Source of the DNA: Geosiphon pyriformis | Taxonomy: Eukaryota; Glomeromycota; Glomeromycetes; Archaeosporales; Geosiphonaceae | Reading direction: 5' to 3' | Assembly (NCBI GenBank): GCA_016748015.1 | Contig: JAAOMT010000289.1 | Span: 383,639 to 447,638, forward strand | Length of the DNA: 64,000 bases | Shown: positions 23,680 through 35,405 of the stretch, in pieces | Position numbering within the stretch: the stretch's first letter is position 1 | Layout of the letters: every line of letters starts with the position of its first letter | Program-made: the position numbers and the translations under genes | The notes under the pieces: model-generated | Seen by the model: only the letters and a program-made list of their open reading frames with translations | What the model was told of the DNA's origin: nothing | Database searches by the model: none

Positions 23680-25790
23680 AAGAAAACTTACCCAAAGAAG
23701 ACATTCTTTGAACAATCTTAAATAATATAGCATTATTATTAACTAATCCAATCAACCACTCAGTTGTCTTAAGACATCAGCTTTTATAGCAGCAGATTCA
23801 TGTTTCCAAAAAGACATCAAATTAGAAAACATATTATTATCACAAGATGACAAACTTACATAAGAGCCAGACATATCAATGTCCTCAAATCCATATTCAG
23901 TTTTCAAAATAACTATTTCTTACTCCAACTTACCAACAGCTCTGCTAAAAGTACTTATGTGAACCAAAACTTCATTGACTTTAAGGCCAAGAGCAGAACT
24001 TGAAACCAGATTACCATTAACAAATTGTTCAAAAACTTTGACCATAGAGCCAACAGGCTTAACAATAAATTCAACCAAAACAAAAAGCTTGGCCAAATCA
24101 GATTCCAAAGATGCCAGCCAAGAAAACACCAAAGAATTTTCAACAGCAACAAGAGGAGTAGAAGCTACCAAAGGAGGAAACTCAGAAAGAACAAAGGGTA
24201 CAGATGTCTTTACATAAGACAAAAAACTGACAAAATGCGATTTAAATATCTTGAAAGTCTTAAAAGAGAGAGGTAGAACAACCTTATAGTCCACAGCCAA
24301 GTGGTCCATTTCTTGACACCAAAAACAATGCCGACAACCAGGAGTTTCTTATCAGATACAGCACTTTCTTAGTATATCAGTTTTAATAACAGCAAGATCC
24401 AAATCAGCTTAAAAGTCAAACATAACCAGAGCAAAGCAAAAACAACAACCAAAATTAGAAGACTGAGAAATAAAACAAGACTGACCACCAATTTGAGAAA
24501 CCATATCACTGATTTCAAAGATAGTGTAGCCAGAAGAAAGGTTGACCAACTTGGCTTTAAACTTATCACAAGACACAATTGTTTCTTGTTGATTCATAAG
24601 GGAAAAAATCTGAACACTATCCTTGCCCACCAAAACTAACCAGTAATTAAGAGCAGATGTAGCAGCAACCAAATTTTCAAAATAGACCACAACATACTGC
24701 CAAATGCCAGCAGACTTTAGCACAACACAAGTAATCACACTAAAAATACTGAGAGCTGTCTTAATGTCAGCAACAGACACACCTAAAGACACATTATACA
24801 GTACAACAGCAACAGAAAAAAAGCCAGACTCAGGAACTACCAAGAACTTAGTAATTTTGAGGATGGCCAAACATACAGAGCTTGTAAGCTCAACCAAAAT
24901 TGCAGCTTTCAAAGACATCTGAGAAGCAAACTCTACACAAAACAGCTTCACATTGTTTTTTAACACTGACTTTGCACCCAAAAAACCATGTACTAACTGA
25001 AAAACAGCCTTAACATAAACCAATTTGATCTAAAAAGTAGCACTAGACACCAGAATAGAGGCCATTCACCCAACAAATCTTTGACAACTAGTAATAGTTT
25101 CCCAAGAACCACCAGAAGTAGCACCAGAAACTAGAAAAGAAGATGAATCAGTTTCCATCTGATCAGCCCAGTTCCCAAGAACAGATGACCTAATAAGAAG
25201 AGATTGTTTTGCTTCTAAAACTGGCAATGATCTGTTAGAAGACACCACATTTGGCAACACAGCCAGCAGTTGATCTTGGCCCATCTTGGATGACATACCA
25301 GATAATACTATGGAGATCTCATTTAAGATCTCATTGGGAATCACAAAAGAGTTTGGTGTAACAATAGCAGAGGCAAGCGACTGCCCCATTTTTCTGAACT
25401 TTTGGTCTTTTTAACCAATTTTTTTGAAGAGAAGATGCTAGCAGCATCAGATATAAAAGTCATGAAAAAGAAAACCAGCTTGTTAACTGGTCTATAATTA
25501 AACACTTTTGGGCTCTTAGTAAGGGTGGAGACAATATTGAAACTAACTCAAGTGTGTTTCTTTAAGAGAACTTTGACTGGTGAGAAACCAGCCAAAGATA
25601 AAGAAGTTGCTTTAGTGGCTACCAAAGGCAGCTTATTACGATTATTAGGTAAAGAAAAGACTTTTAAAATATTCTGCCTAGTTGCTTCTACAATAGAGAG
25701 AGCTTCTTTGGTTGAAATTTTATTAGATATCTTAGGACAAATATCAGATGCAGCTTTTTTACTTTTTGCTCTAGTTGTGGTCATAAAATT
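23680..25790 (-). pseudogene. LINE-I: non-LTR retrotransposon ORF1-like protein, broken
   Basis: A long minus-strand coding remnant, less AT-rich than its surroundings. The N-terminal piece (25,548-25,784) is in another frame; pieces 25,066-25,389, 24,409-25,023 and 23,920-24,309 share one frame separated by stops. It contains FCVEFASQMSLKAAILVELT, an RRM-like repeat (VADIKTALSIFSVITCVVLK then GIWQYVVVYFENLVAATSAL), LVGKDSVQIFSLMNQ, and a zinc knuckle CFWCQEMDHLAVDY (last Cys to Tyr) at about 24,289-24,337. A coiled-coil-like tail continues to about 23,680. The layout, RRM-like domains plus CCHC, fits ORF1 of LINE-type elements. No RT follows downstream, so only the 5' half survives. Confidence 0.65.
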
Positions 25791-25849
25791 AAGAAGACAA
25801 AGAATAAATATCTTTTTATATTTTAAATTATATATATTGGTAAACTTAT

Positions 25850-28330
25850 AATAAAATAGCCAATTTTATATTAATTATTTTTTGTAATTATTTTATAATA
25901 AAAGTTAAATTTTTTATAAAAATTTTTAACTATAGACTTTTTAAGAATATGTAATTATTTTGTTATAATAATTAACTTTTTTACAAAAAATCTTAATTAT
26001 AAACTACTCAATAATATTAAAAAAAATTTGTTTTAAAAAAAATATTTTCCATTTAAATCTAAAATTAAATAAATTGTTACTAAAATTAATAATAGTATTA
26101 ATTATAAAAAAAAATTTGGTTTTTAAAGTAAAAAATTTATTTTATTGATTTGTTTATAACTAATTAATTAAATTTAAAATATATTTTTTTTGTTAATATT
26201 TTAATAAAACTAAATATATATTTTAACAAATTCCAAGTTATTTTAATTAATTATTAAATATTTTAATTAATTATTAAATATTTTAATAAACTATTAAGCA
26301 TTTTGGTAAATTTTTAAATATTATATAATTTAAAATATTACATAATTTAATTATTATATATTAATTATATTTCTATATTATATAAATCAAATTATTATTT
26401 AAATAATAATATTTAATAATTTGGTTAAATAATAAATAATAAATTAAAACCAATATTAAATATTAATTAATAAGAATAATTTTATGTTAATTAATAATTT
26501 AATTTAATAATTCGTTAAAAAATTTTAAGATATAAATTTAATAGTAAAACCCAGTAATTTGTAATCAATTTTTTTTATTATATAATATATTTGAATTTTA
26601 AGTGTTAATATTTTTGTTTAAAAATATATATCTTAAAATTATTATTGTTGTTTTTGTTTTGTTTTTTTACTTTTTATGTTAATAATAATAATAAGTTTAT
26701 ATTATATTAGTCTATAATATTTGATAAATTTTTAAAATAATTTTTTTTTGGTTTTTTAATTTAATAAATAGTGTTTTTTTAATATTTATTCTAAAATAAT
26801 TATTGTAACTTATATTTTAGTTTAAAATAGTATTAATTTGATCAATTAATTATTATTAATAAATACTTAATATTAAATAGTTTTTATAATATAATAATAA
26901 TATTAATTTTAAATAAAAAATTAATTTTGTTAATAAGCAACTTAGTAGTTTTATTAACAATAATATGAAATATTAATAATTTAATTAATTTAGTGATTTA
27001 ATTAGTTATTTGGTAAAAATACTGTTTATTAAATTATTATTTAAAATTAATTTAATAAATTGTTTATTGATTTTTATATTAATATATATAATAATAATAA
27101 GTTTATTATTATTAAAAATTATTTTATTAGATAGTATTTTATTAGTTTTATTTTTGTTTTATTTTTGTTTAATTTAAATAAAAATATAATATTAGTATTT
27201 ATTTTTAATTATAGTAATAAATAAAATACTATTGTTAATAAAATATAATTATAAATTATAAAAAATAGCTTTGGTTTTTAAAATAACCAAAAAACTTATA
27301 ATTTTATTAATTTAAATATTAAGTTTGAAAAATTTCCAAATTATTGATGTGGTTTTTTTGTAAATAATTAATAATATTAAAAATTAATTAATAAATAACT
27401 ATTAATCTTTAATTTTTTTAAAATAAAATGTTTTTTGGTCTTGAATTTCTGTTTTGTTATTAAATTAATAAATATAATTAATAAATAATTTGTAATAATA
27501 ATTAAGAATAATAAACAAATATATATATAAATTGTTATTATTATTATTAAAATATTAATAAATAATATAATTAAAATTAATATTGTTTTAAATTTTTAAA
27601 TTTGTAATTTGGAATTAATACCAATAATTAAAATTTTATAATTGATTTTTAATCTTTAGTTAATTAAATAAAATTTTCAATTGATTTTGTAAATATAACA
27701 GATTTTAATTATTTTTATATTTTTATTATAATTATTATATAATTTAATTAACTAAATATCTTTTTATTTTTTGAGTTATAAATTTGCCAAATTGTTTTAA
27801 TTTAGTATTTAATTTAAATATAATTTGCTTTTTATTTAGTTAATTTAAAATTTTTGGCAAATATTATAATATTTTAAATATAGATAAAATATAATATGTA
27901 TATTTGCTAAAAAATATTGCTTTGTAGTTTTTTAATAAATTAATTTAACATTTGAGAAGTTATATATAATAATTAAAATTAATTATTTAAATTTAATGCA
28001 AATTTTAATTAAAGTATTTAAGATAAATAATAATAATTTTTTTCTTTTTTTGCTTAATAAAATTAAACAAATTTTTACAATTTAATAATATTATTAAAAT
28101 TATTAAAATATTGTAAAAATATAATTTTAAATATAGTAAAATTAGTAAATTTTATAATTAAACTTTAATATTATAAGTTAACTATATTTTAAAAAAAGTT
28201 TAAAATTATTTATATTATTTTAATTATTAATAATAATAGCTTTTTTATATTATTAAGCCAAATTTATATATTGTTTTTTTGTTAATAAAATTTTTAAGCT
28301 TTAAAATTTTTTATTATTATGTATTTAATA
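25850..28330. other. Extremely AT-rich, gene-free stretch
   Basis: About 2.5 kb of almost pure A and T with very few C on the plus strand; short repeats such as TTAATTATTAAATATTTT recur near 26,240-26,290. No open frame, RNA gene or LTR landmark recognised. It separates the LINE-I ORF1 from the 3' end of LINE-III and probably represents degraded untranslated or older transposon DNA. Confidence 0.6.
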
Positions 28331-31300
28331 AGTGTATCTTAACTATTACCTAAAATTATAAAACTATACAAGCTTTTATATTAAGTGTAGCTTATGCTTT
28401 TTTTATACATACTAGTTATTTGGACCAATTAAAACAACATTAAGCACTTAAACTACTTATAATTAGGAAGTCATACAAAAAATTAAAATATACAATAAAC
28501 AAACAAGAATATAAATTAAAACAAATATAAATATCTAATCTAATATTAAAATCATGAATTATTTTAGAAGATTACAAAGAAGTTAAATCAGATACAGATA
28601 AAATCATAAACTTATTACATAATAAGAAACCATGTTTTTTATAATATATTTTCAACTTGATAGTTAGTAATCACATAATAGATCTGTGATCTTTAGCAAA
28701 ACTTTAAACTAAATTAATAACCAACAATACATTATCAAAACTGCCATTCAATAAATATATCATGTTAATAACCTATTTTTTTATCACAAAGTCTTTGGTT
28801 AGCAATATATATAAATAATTAAAAGACTCAGTCTCATGTAATAATTGGATTATCACACTATTAATAACACATATACTTAGTAAATTATTCTATATTTTAA
28901 TAATTTTAGAAATTAAATTTATTTTAGTGCTATTATTATAAATACAAAAAAATATGTGGTTAAAATTCTTAATTAATTCATATTTAATACACAAAATACT
29001 GAGATAACTCAAATTATATAATTTTTTTCTCACAACTACAAGTAATTAATAATACAGAGCTTTTATAAAATAAAACTTAAGAGCCATAAAAGCAGAGCTG
29101 GTAAAATCAAATTGAATCTAACTATCAAAATGCCACATATTAAATGTTCTACTTATATCAATTATGTTATATAAAATATTATTTACTATATTGTTAGCAT
29201 ATTTGAAATTGCAATCAACAAAGCTAATAGTTTCAAAAAAACATCTAATAAAGTAACAAGCATTTTTAGTAATAAATCTGTTTTTAATGACTAAAATACA
29301 GGATAGTACTTTAACAGACAATATAAAATCAAACATGATAGCAGTATTGACAAAAAAATTAGCATGTTTATTGTCAACAACCTCAAAATAACTTTTGATT
29401 TTGTTCCAATTAATTAAAAAATTTTTTAATGTAATAATCTGGCAAATTTGTTCTCTTTTTATCTAGTATTTAGCACAAAAGTTGAAACTAACAAATTTTT
29501 TAATTAAGACACTTATATCTAATAACACTTGACTATTTATAAACAAAGCAATTAAGCTGGATGTTAGAACATATTTTAGAACAAAAGCAATAACTTGCAG
29601 TTTTATTAGAGTTAAAGAAAACAAATCATATACTCTAATTCTTATATTTATATTAATATCTAAAAAGTAGACAGCAGTATTACCACAAGTGTGAACAGAC
29701 TCCAAACTCTTAACTAAACTATCTGTATAAACAACTATATTATTTAACTCATTTTTTATAAAATGTTTATTAAAATAACCAAATTTGCCAAAGCAAAAAC
29801 TAGAAAAAAAACAAAAAATCAAAGTACTATTACCAACCAAGCCACTATTTTTAATTAATTTAACCAGCAAACTAAACCAATTAGAAATCAGATCTCTGGA
29901 ATTCAGTTTTTTCTATTTGTGAAAATTGTTCTACATGAAACACTTGTTGTAACAATTTAAAAGCTGATTTGCAAAAATAATACCAAATTTTCTTAGCAAA
30001 CTCATTATTTTTATATATTATTCCAAGCCTAAAACATCTACAACAACAATATTACTGCTAACATAAAAAATATTTAACAAGTTATTATTTAAAAATAATT
30101 TACATATTGTTAAAGTGTTGGTTATATTGACCAAAAAACAATTTATAAGATTAATTAACAACTTAGTTAAAAAACATAAAGATTGCCAAAACATTCAGTT
30201 AACAGCTTGTAAATTCATAATTCTGTATTTAAACAATCTGCTAAGAATACTATTTAAATTGATAAAGATTACCAAATTTGCCAAAAAATTTTTTGCTTGC
30301 ATTTGTTTAAATGTCTTAAGACTATACAATTCAGAATAAAAAACAGCTTTATTAAAAAAATTCTTAAATAAATTGGTCTTAAGCTTCAATCTTTTTTTTA
30401 ATATTCTGTTCTATTTTTTATACATATTTACTAAAGTATTTATGAGATTTACTCTTTTTGGCTATAGAAATGTTTAAACTATTTATTAATAAACAAAGAA
30501 CTCTCACTTTTTAATTAATAGATATAACAACTGTTTTATTTGTATTAATAAAAATATTATTGATTTTAGAAATTTACTAACTATGTTTAAAATACACTAA
30601 GTAGTAAACATGTTATTTTTAATTCAAATTGTATTATCCACAAAGACATTTGCTATTAAAAAAAACATTTTGTTATCTTTGAAATTTTATCTGCCAATTT
30701 GTGTAAAAAATTTTAAATCTAATCTGTAACTATATAAATTGTTATGTTTTTTAATCTTACAAAATAAGAAATCATAAAAAATTATCCATAACAATGGCAA
30801 AAAAACTTTATTCTAATTCATCCTATTATAAACAGTATATTTTTTAGTAAGCCCAAATCTGTTATTACTTAATTGGTGTATACTTTTAAAAAACCTAATA
30901 AAATAAGAACACATCTTAATTTTAATTAAACTGTTTTTCAAATAATTCCATCTAACAGAATTATATATTTTATATATATTCTGGAGAACCAGCCACAGCT
31001 TTTTGTATTTTTTCAATGTATTTTTAATAACAGAACCAACAGCAAAAATAAGAATTTAAGTAGATGTGCCTTTCAAAACTGAAAAATTATTATCATACAA
31101 AACTTCAAAGTTACTACAGATTAGTAAGATTCTATTTAAAAAAATCTTAGATAAGATTTTTTAAGCAGTTTCAATCAAGACTATTAGTTTAATATTCATA
31201 AAAGTTTTTTTCCAATCATATGACTTTGGTATTATAGAAATTTAGGCTCTCTTTTACTGTATAAAAACCAAATCTAACATCAAATACATATTGAAAATAT

Positions 31301-31820
31301 TCAACAAACTACCTAAAACCTGTTTATTACTATGTTTTTAGAGCTTATTAAGAATACTAAAGAGATTAATAACTTTACTATTAGATAGATCTTTGACAAC
31401 TTGTAGAAATTCATCAAACTTAATATTACATATTATTTTTAAGAAAGCATTATTATTAATATGCTTTAGAAAAACATATTAATTAAATTATTAATTAGAC
31501 AAAATACTAAGCATTACATGCTTTCTTGTTTATTCTTCTATAATTGTATTAACTATAGATTTAATATTACATAACTCCAAAATTAATTAATTATTAACAA
31601 CTAAATAGTTAAATATCACTTTTTAAAATAGTCAATCTAAAATATTTCTAATCATTCTTTTTTTATTAGAACAAAAATTTTTTATATACTTGTCTATAGC
31701 TTTTCTAATAAGATTATTTTTGACAACTTTAAATTTATAATACTTGAATTTACAGTATTTTTTCTTGATTCTTAATAGGTAACATAAAATTTTTTTCAAA
31801 CTTTTGTCATTATTAATCAT
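28330..31820 (-). pseudogene. LINE-III ORF2, downstream part: RT and RNase H, heavily decayed
   Basis: Minus-strand remnant of a non-LTR reverse transcriptase. From the top it reads INNDKSLKKILCYLLRIKKK, IFAVGSVI, then RT motif A as LWLVLQNIYKIYNSVRW (about 30,950-31,000, catalytic Asp to Asn). Next come FIRFFKSIH, motif C as ANVFVDNTI (about 30,630-30,650, second Asp to Asn), ISIAKKSKSHKYF and ELYSLKTFKQMQA. The RNase H domain (29,463-29,870) follows with NNIVVYTDSLVKSL, IKLQVIAFVLKYV (Glu position changed to Lys) and ALFINSQVLLD (Asp to Asn), then EVVDNKHANFFVNTAI. RNase H after RT is typical of several LINE clades. The 3' boundary is approximate. Its upstream part continues at 62,096 after the nested gypsy elements. 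Confidence 0.75.
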
Positions 31821-31879
31821 TGTTACTCATAAAAAAAAAACAAATATAGAAAAATAATAGACCAATAAGAGAGTAGTAA

Positions 31880-31990
31880 TTAGCACATGAGCACATTGCT
31901 TAGCAATGTAAAGCAATGTCAGAAATCATGGCACATTGCTCAGCAATGTAGAGCAATGTCAAGAAAAAATGACACATTGCTTGAGAAATT
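31880..31990 (+). repeat. Palindromic repeats in the U3 of element A
   Basis: Recurrent units of the form ACATTGCTYAGCAATGT, a near-perfect palindrome, each followed by a half copy (AGCAATGT), spaced about 45 bases apart. The same units occur in the 3' LTR (61,310-61,460) and in both LTRs of element B (37,780-37,915 and 57,060-57,215). They lie upstream of the TATA element, where transcription-factor sites would be expected. Confidence 0.7.
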
Positions 31991-32039
31991 ATAGCATATT
32001 GCTTGAGAATATGAGCAATCTCATAGAACCCAAATTATG

Positions 32040-32048
32040 TATATATAG
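32040..32048 (+). promoter_or_regulatory. TATA element in the LTR of element A
   Basis: TATATATAG within AATTATGTATATATAG, at the same relative place in every LTR of elements A, B and C (for example 45,086-45,094). It lies downstream of the palindromic repeats and upstream of the hairpin, as expected for the LTR promoter. Confidence 0.6.
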
Positions 32049-32656
32049 TGGTAGCATTAGAAGTAGAAAAGACAAACCTTTTAGTTTAGATTTTATCTAA
32101 GCCACCTTCTAATCCACAAATATCAATAAATAATTATTCTCTATCTTAAATCCACTCTCTATTATCAACACTTTATGTTGATAGTTATTAACACTTAACC
32201 ACCCTGGAACAATAGCTCTTGATCACAGCTATTGATAGAATATTAACTTGCACATTGCCTTGGCTTATTTCTTTATTTATTTTTATTATTTTTTTTCTTT
32301 GATTTTATTGTTGTATACTAATTGATTAGAGATTAAAGCACCGAGTTATTGACGTTACAAATAGTCTGGTAAAAGATCCAGAAATAAGGGTAGAATCATA
32401 TATACATTAACGGATAGCTTACCAGAAGGGCACGACTGTCAGAATAAACTGGGCACTATGCTAAAGACAGAAATTGGAAAAACAACTTATCAACCAACTA
32501 TATCATTATTGAATCTTTGTTTATTATACAAAGAACTCAACTTTAAAAACCTTTAGATACACCCCACATACCAGTATTATCAGCATTATCAAGATATTAA
32601 GCACCAAGTTATGGATTTGTTATTTGATTTGAGATCCCAAATAATTATCTGTAACA

Positions 32657-32702
32657 TTTAGTGCTCCCTGTGAAGTATAATCCTACAGAGAATCAGCACC
32701 AA
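32657..32702 (+). promoter_or_regulatory. Primer-binding region of element A with inverted repeat
   Basis: Directly after the 5' LTR: TTTAGTGCTCCCTG, then a complementary arm AGCACCAA at 32,695-32,702. The intact form in element C starts TTTGGTGCTCC. The site begins two bases after the LTR with TGGT in C and TAGT here. Confidence 0.55.
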
Positions 32703-32719
32703 CAACAATCATCCAAAAG

Positions 32720-34469
32720 TGGCAAAATCAGAAAACATAAGAGCAAACCATTTAGGATTCGCTAAATCCTTGTTTCAATAGTACAGCCAACAATTAGGAT
32801 TAAACAATAACCACTTTTCAGCAGAATCCACCTTTAACTTCTACATCAACAATAAAATCACAGACTGTTTAAGAGGAACAGTTAACATTAAATCCACAAG
32901 AAAAAATTTTTATACAGAATTATTTTAACATACCAGCTTACCAAGAAATTATAGTTTTATACCAATCATTAGAGAAATTAATCAAACCATTGAAAGATAT
33001 ACACAACAACAATTCTCTATCACCTATGTAGACAAAGACAAAGGAAGGTTGCAAACACCAGCAGTAATACCAAAACAAATACAACCACTTACTTGGAAGA
33101 AAACCAAAGTTGAATCACCAACCAATCCATCATACTATTACACACCAGGAAGCACTATCAACATCTCATCAACAGGCATGTCCACATCACACATGACATT
33201 AACATTTGGCCAACTTTTATTTTAAAGTAAACAAAAGAAAGTAGAGTTACTAAGAACTTATGGCAATTACTTTGAGGGATTTAAATCACAATTACCAATG
33301 CCATCAGGATTCTGATCACCACCACCTCAATCAGATTTTGGAAACACAAGTCCCTGGGAGATAACGGAATCAGAAGAAGAGGAAGAAAAAAAAGCTGAAG
33401 ATCAAGAATTTATTTACCAGAACTCAATCTTAAAAAATCTGGAAGTTGAAATTCCAAACATTAAAACTCAGCAAACTCCAAATAATCTAAACCCCGAATT
33501 AATTAATCAAGAAAACTTACCTCCAGTAATCATTATCAACCAGTCACTAATTGGACTAATACTTGAACCAATCTCACAGCCGCCCCTTCAGCAACCTATT
33601 CAACCACTACTTCAACAACTCCAACAGCCACTTCAATAGCCACAACAACAACTGCAACCACCACAACAACAACAACTGAACTTAGATTTAATGGCCTATG
33701 CTCTAATAGCAAAACTAAAAAAGTTCACCAGCAAAGAAGATGACACCCAAATATGGCTCAATGACGTTGAAAAGACTATTATGGCCAATGGATGGAATAA
33801 CACGAGAGCTTTCCAAGCCATTTTTTATTTTCTCCAGAACACTATTGACTTATGGTATTAAAGTCTAGCCAACAAACTCCAGGATTTCAATGCATTTAAG
33901 CTTGCATTTCTATAATATTTTAGTAATAATAATAGCATCAACCAATTGGCAAACACTTTTACCACCATCAAGCAAGAAGAAACCAAAGCAGTCACTACTT
34001 ACTTAGAATGTTTTCACAGGAATTTACGTCAGATCCAAGCCATTAATGCCAATTATTTTACAGTGACTCAGATCCTAAATCAGTTTATTTGCAGATTACA
34101 TAGTAGCATTCTGCAATGCATACATCCAATTTATCCCATTGATCTGCAAGCAGCTGTCACAAACGCTAGAGATTTTGAAGCTGCTAAATTAGAAGCCACT
34201 CACACCCAAGCAGTAAATCTAGTAATGAACAGATCATCTGACTTGGATTCCAAATTGAAGCAATTCAGTGACTTAATAAATCAGAATTAGAGGGATACTT
34301 AGCTAACAATCATGCAATCTATCAACCTCCACAACAATGCAATAATCAAAGAAACACAAATTGTTTCCAAAATCAATTGCATTTATCATTGTCAACCAAT
34401 CAACAGTGGCAACAGGAAATGCATGTTTGTTACTATTGTGGTAAACAAGGGCACCTACAAATCAACTGC
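32720..34469 (+). pseudogene. Element A gag remnant with CCHC knuckle
   Basis: The N-terminal part begins with NHLGFAKSLFQ, shared with elements B and C, and contains several stops. A Gln/Pro-rich stretch (33,560-33,690) leads to the capsid domain (MAYALIAKLKKFTSKEDD, about 33,700 onward). It continues as an open frame at 33,946-34,290 with NTFTTIKQEETKAVTTYLEC and ILNQFICRLHSSILQC. The zinc knuckle CYYCGKQGHLQINC at 34,428-34,469 is intact but out of frame with the preceding open piece. Gag forms the particle and binds element RNA. Confidence 0.82.
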
Positions 34470-35405
34470 CACTGTCACTTATATAACCAATGATCAGGAA
34501 ATCAATATTGAAATCCTGATTGCTGGTTTCAAATTCCAAATAACCCACCAAACTCAGAACCATATCATCAGAATTACTTACCTATGACACAGCAACTACT
34601 TTATTAACCACCAGTATATTAAGTGCAAATTCATCAACCAATGACACCAGCAATTTATCAGCCACAGTCACAACCCATTTATTAGCTGTAGCCTCAGATA
34701 ATCTATCAGCCCTAACAAATTCAAACACTGCTACAGAACTTACCTCAAAATGGAACCCAAAGGTCAAGATTAACCCAACAAAGCTGGAGATCATCAATGG
34801 TAGTTCACCAACTGATTTCCAGTTCTTCCACACAACCAGTAGGATCTTGACAATAGAATTCGGACACTGGGTATGCCCAAAACCCAAATTCCCAAAACTA
34901 TTTAAGTTTCCTGGTTATCCCAGAAGACATCCAATCCAATAATCCGAAAACCAACCAACAAACAACACTTACTAGCAATATTTCCCCAGCTACTATTACT
35001 GAGAATAAATCACTGGATGCTATTTTCTCATTTGAACTCGAAGAACTGTTAACCACACTGTTATTTAGTGGAGCCACTCTAAAAAAAAACCTATTACTGC
35101 CATATACACTGATGTCAAAGTTGATGGCCACTCCATCAAACTGATTCTAGACAGTGCATCAACTGACAGCATCATCACAAGACAACTCATGGACCAATTA
35201 GGTCACTGAGTTGACCACACTGCTAGCACCAAGATCATAACCACTGATGGAGCAACCAAAACTCCCATTGGTGAGATTGACGACTTCCCTATTGAAGTCA
35301 ATGGTATTATTGTCCTAATCAAAGTATTAGTCATAGAAGCCACCCAATACCAAGCACTCGTTGGTAATAATTGGCTATCTAAAACCAACACATTGCTTAA
35401 TTGGA
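34470..35405 (+). pseudogene. Element A retropepsin and Gln/Pro-rich linker
   Basis: After the knuckle a Gln/Tyr/Pro-rich linker (34,570-34,740) carries many TAA/TAG stops where the equivalent codons in element C are Gln. The protease lies at about 35,080-35,405 with YTDVKVDGHSIKLILD, an active site reading DSA instead of DSG (35,150-35,158), TDSIITRQLMDQLGH, a stop, then IGEIDDFPIEVNG and ALVGNNWL. The Gly to Ala change and a frameshift near 35,085 make it inactive. Confidence 0.8.

Larger units (their letters stand above)
31821..32656 (+). repeat. 5' LTR of element A
   Basis: Begins TGTTACTCATAAAA and ends ATCTGTAACA. It pairs with 61,242-62,095 (3' LTR). It contains the palindromic repeats at 31,880-31,990, a TATA element, the CAACACTTTATGTTG hairpin (32,163-32,183) and the shared GCACCAAGTTATGGATTTG block near its end. 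Confidence 0.93.

Noticed and set aside
31880-31990. Regularly spaced palindromic repeats resembling a CRISPR array
   Set aside because: Units are imperfect, lie inside LTR promoters that recur in several elements, and the host is a eukaryote.
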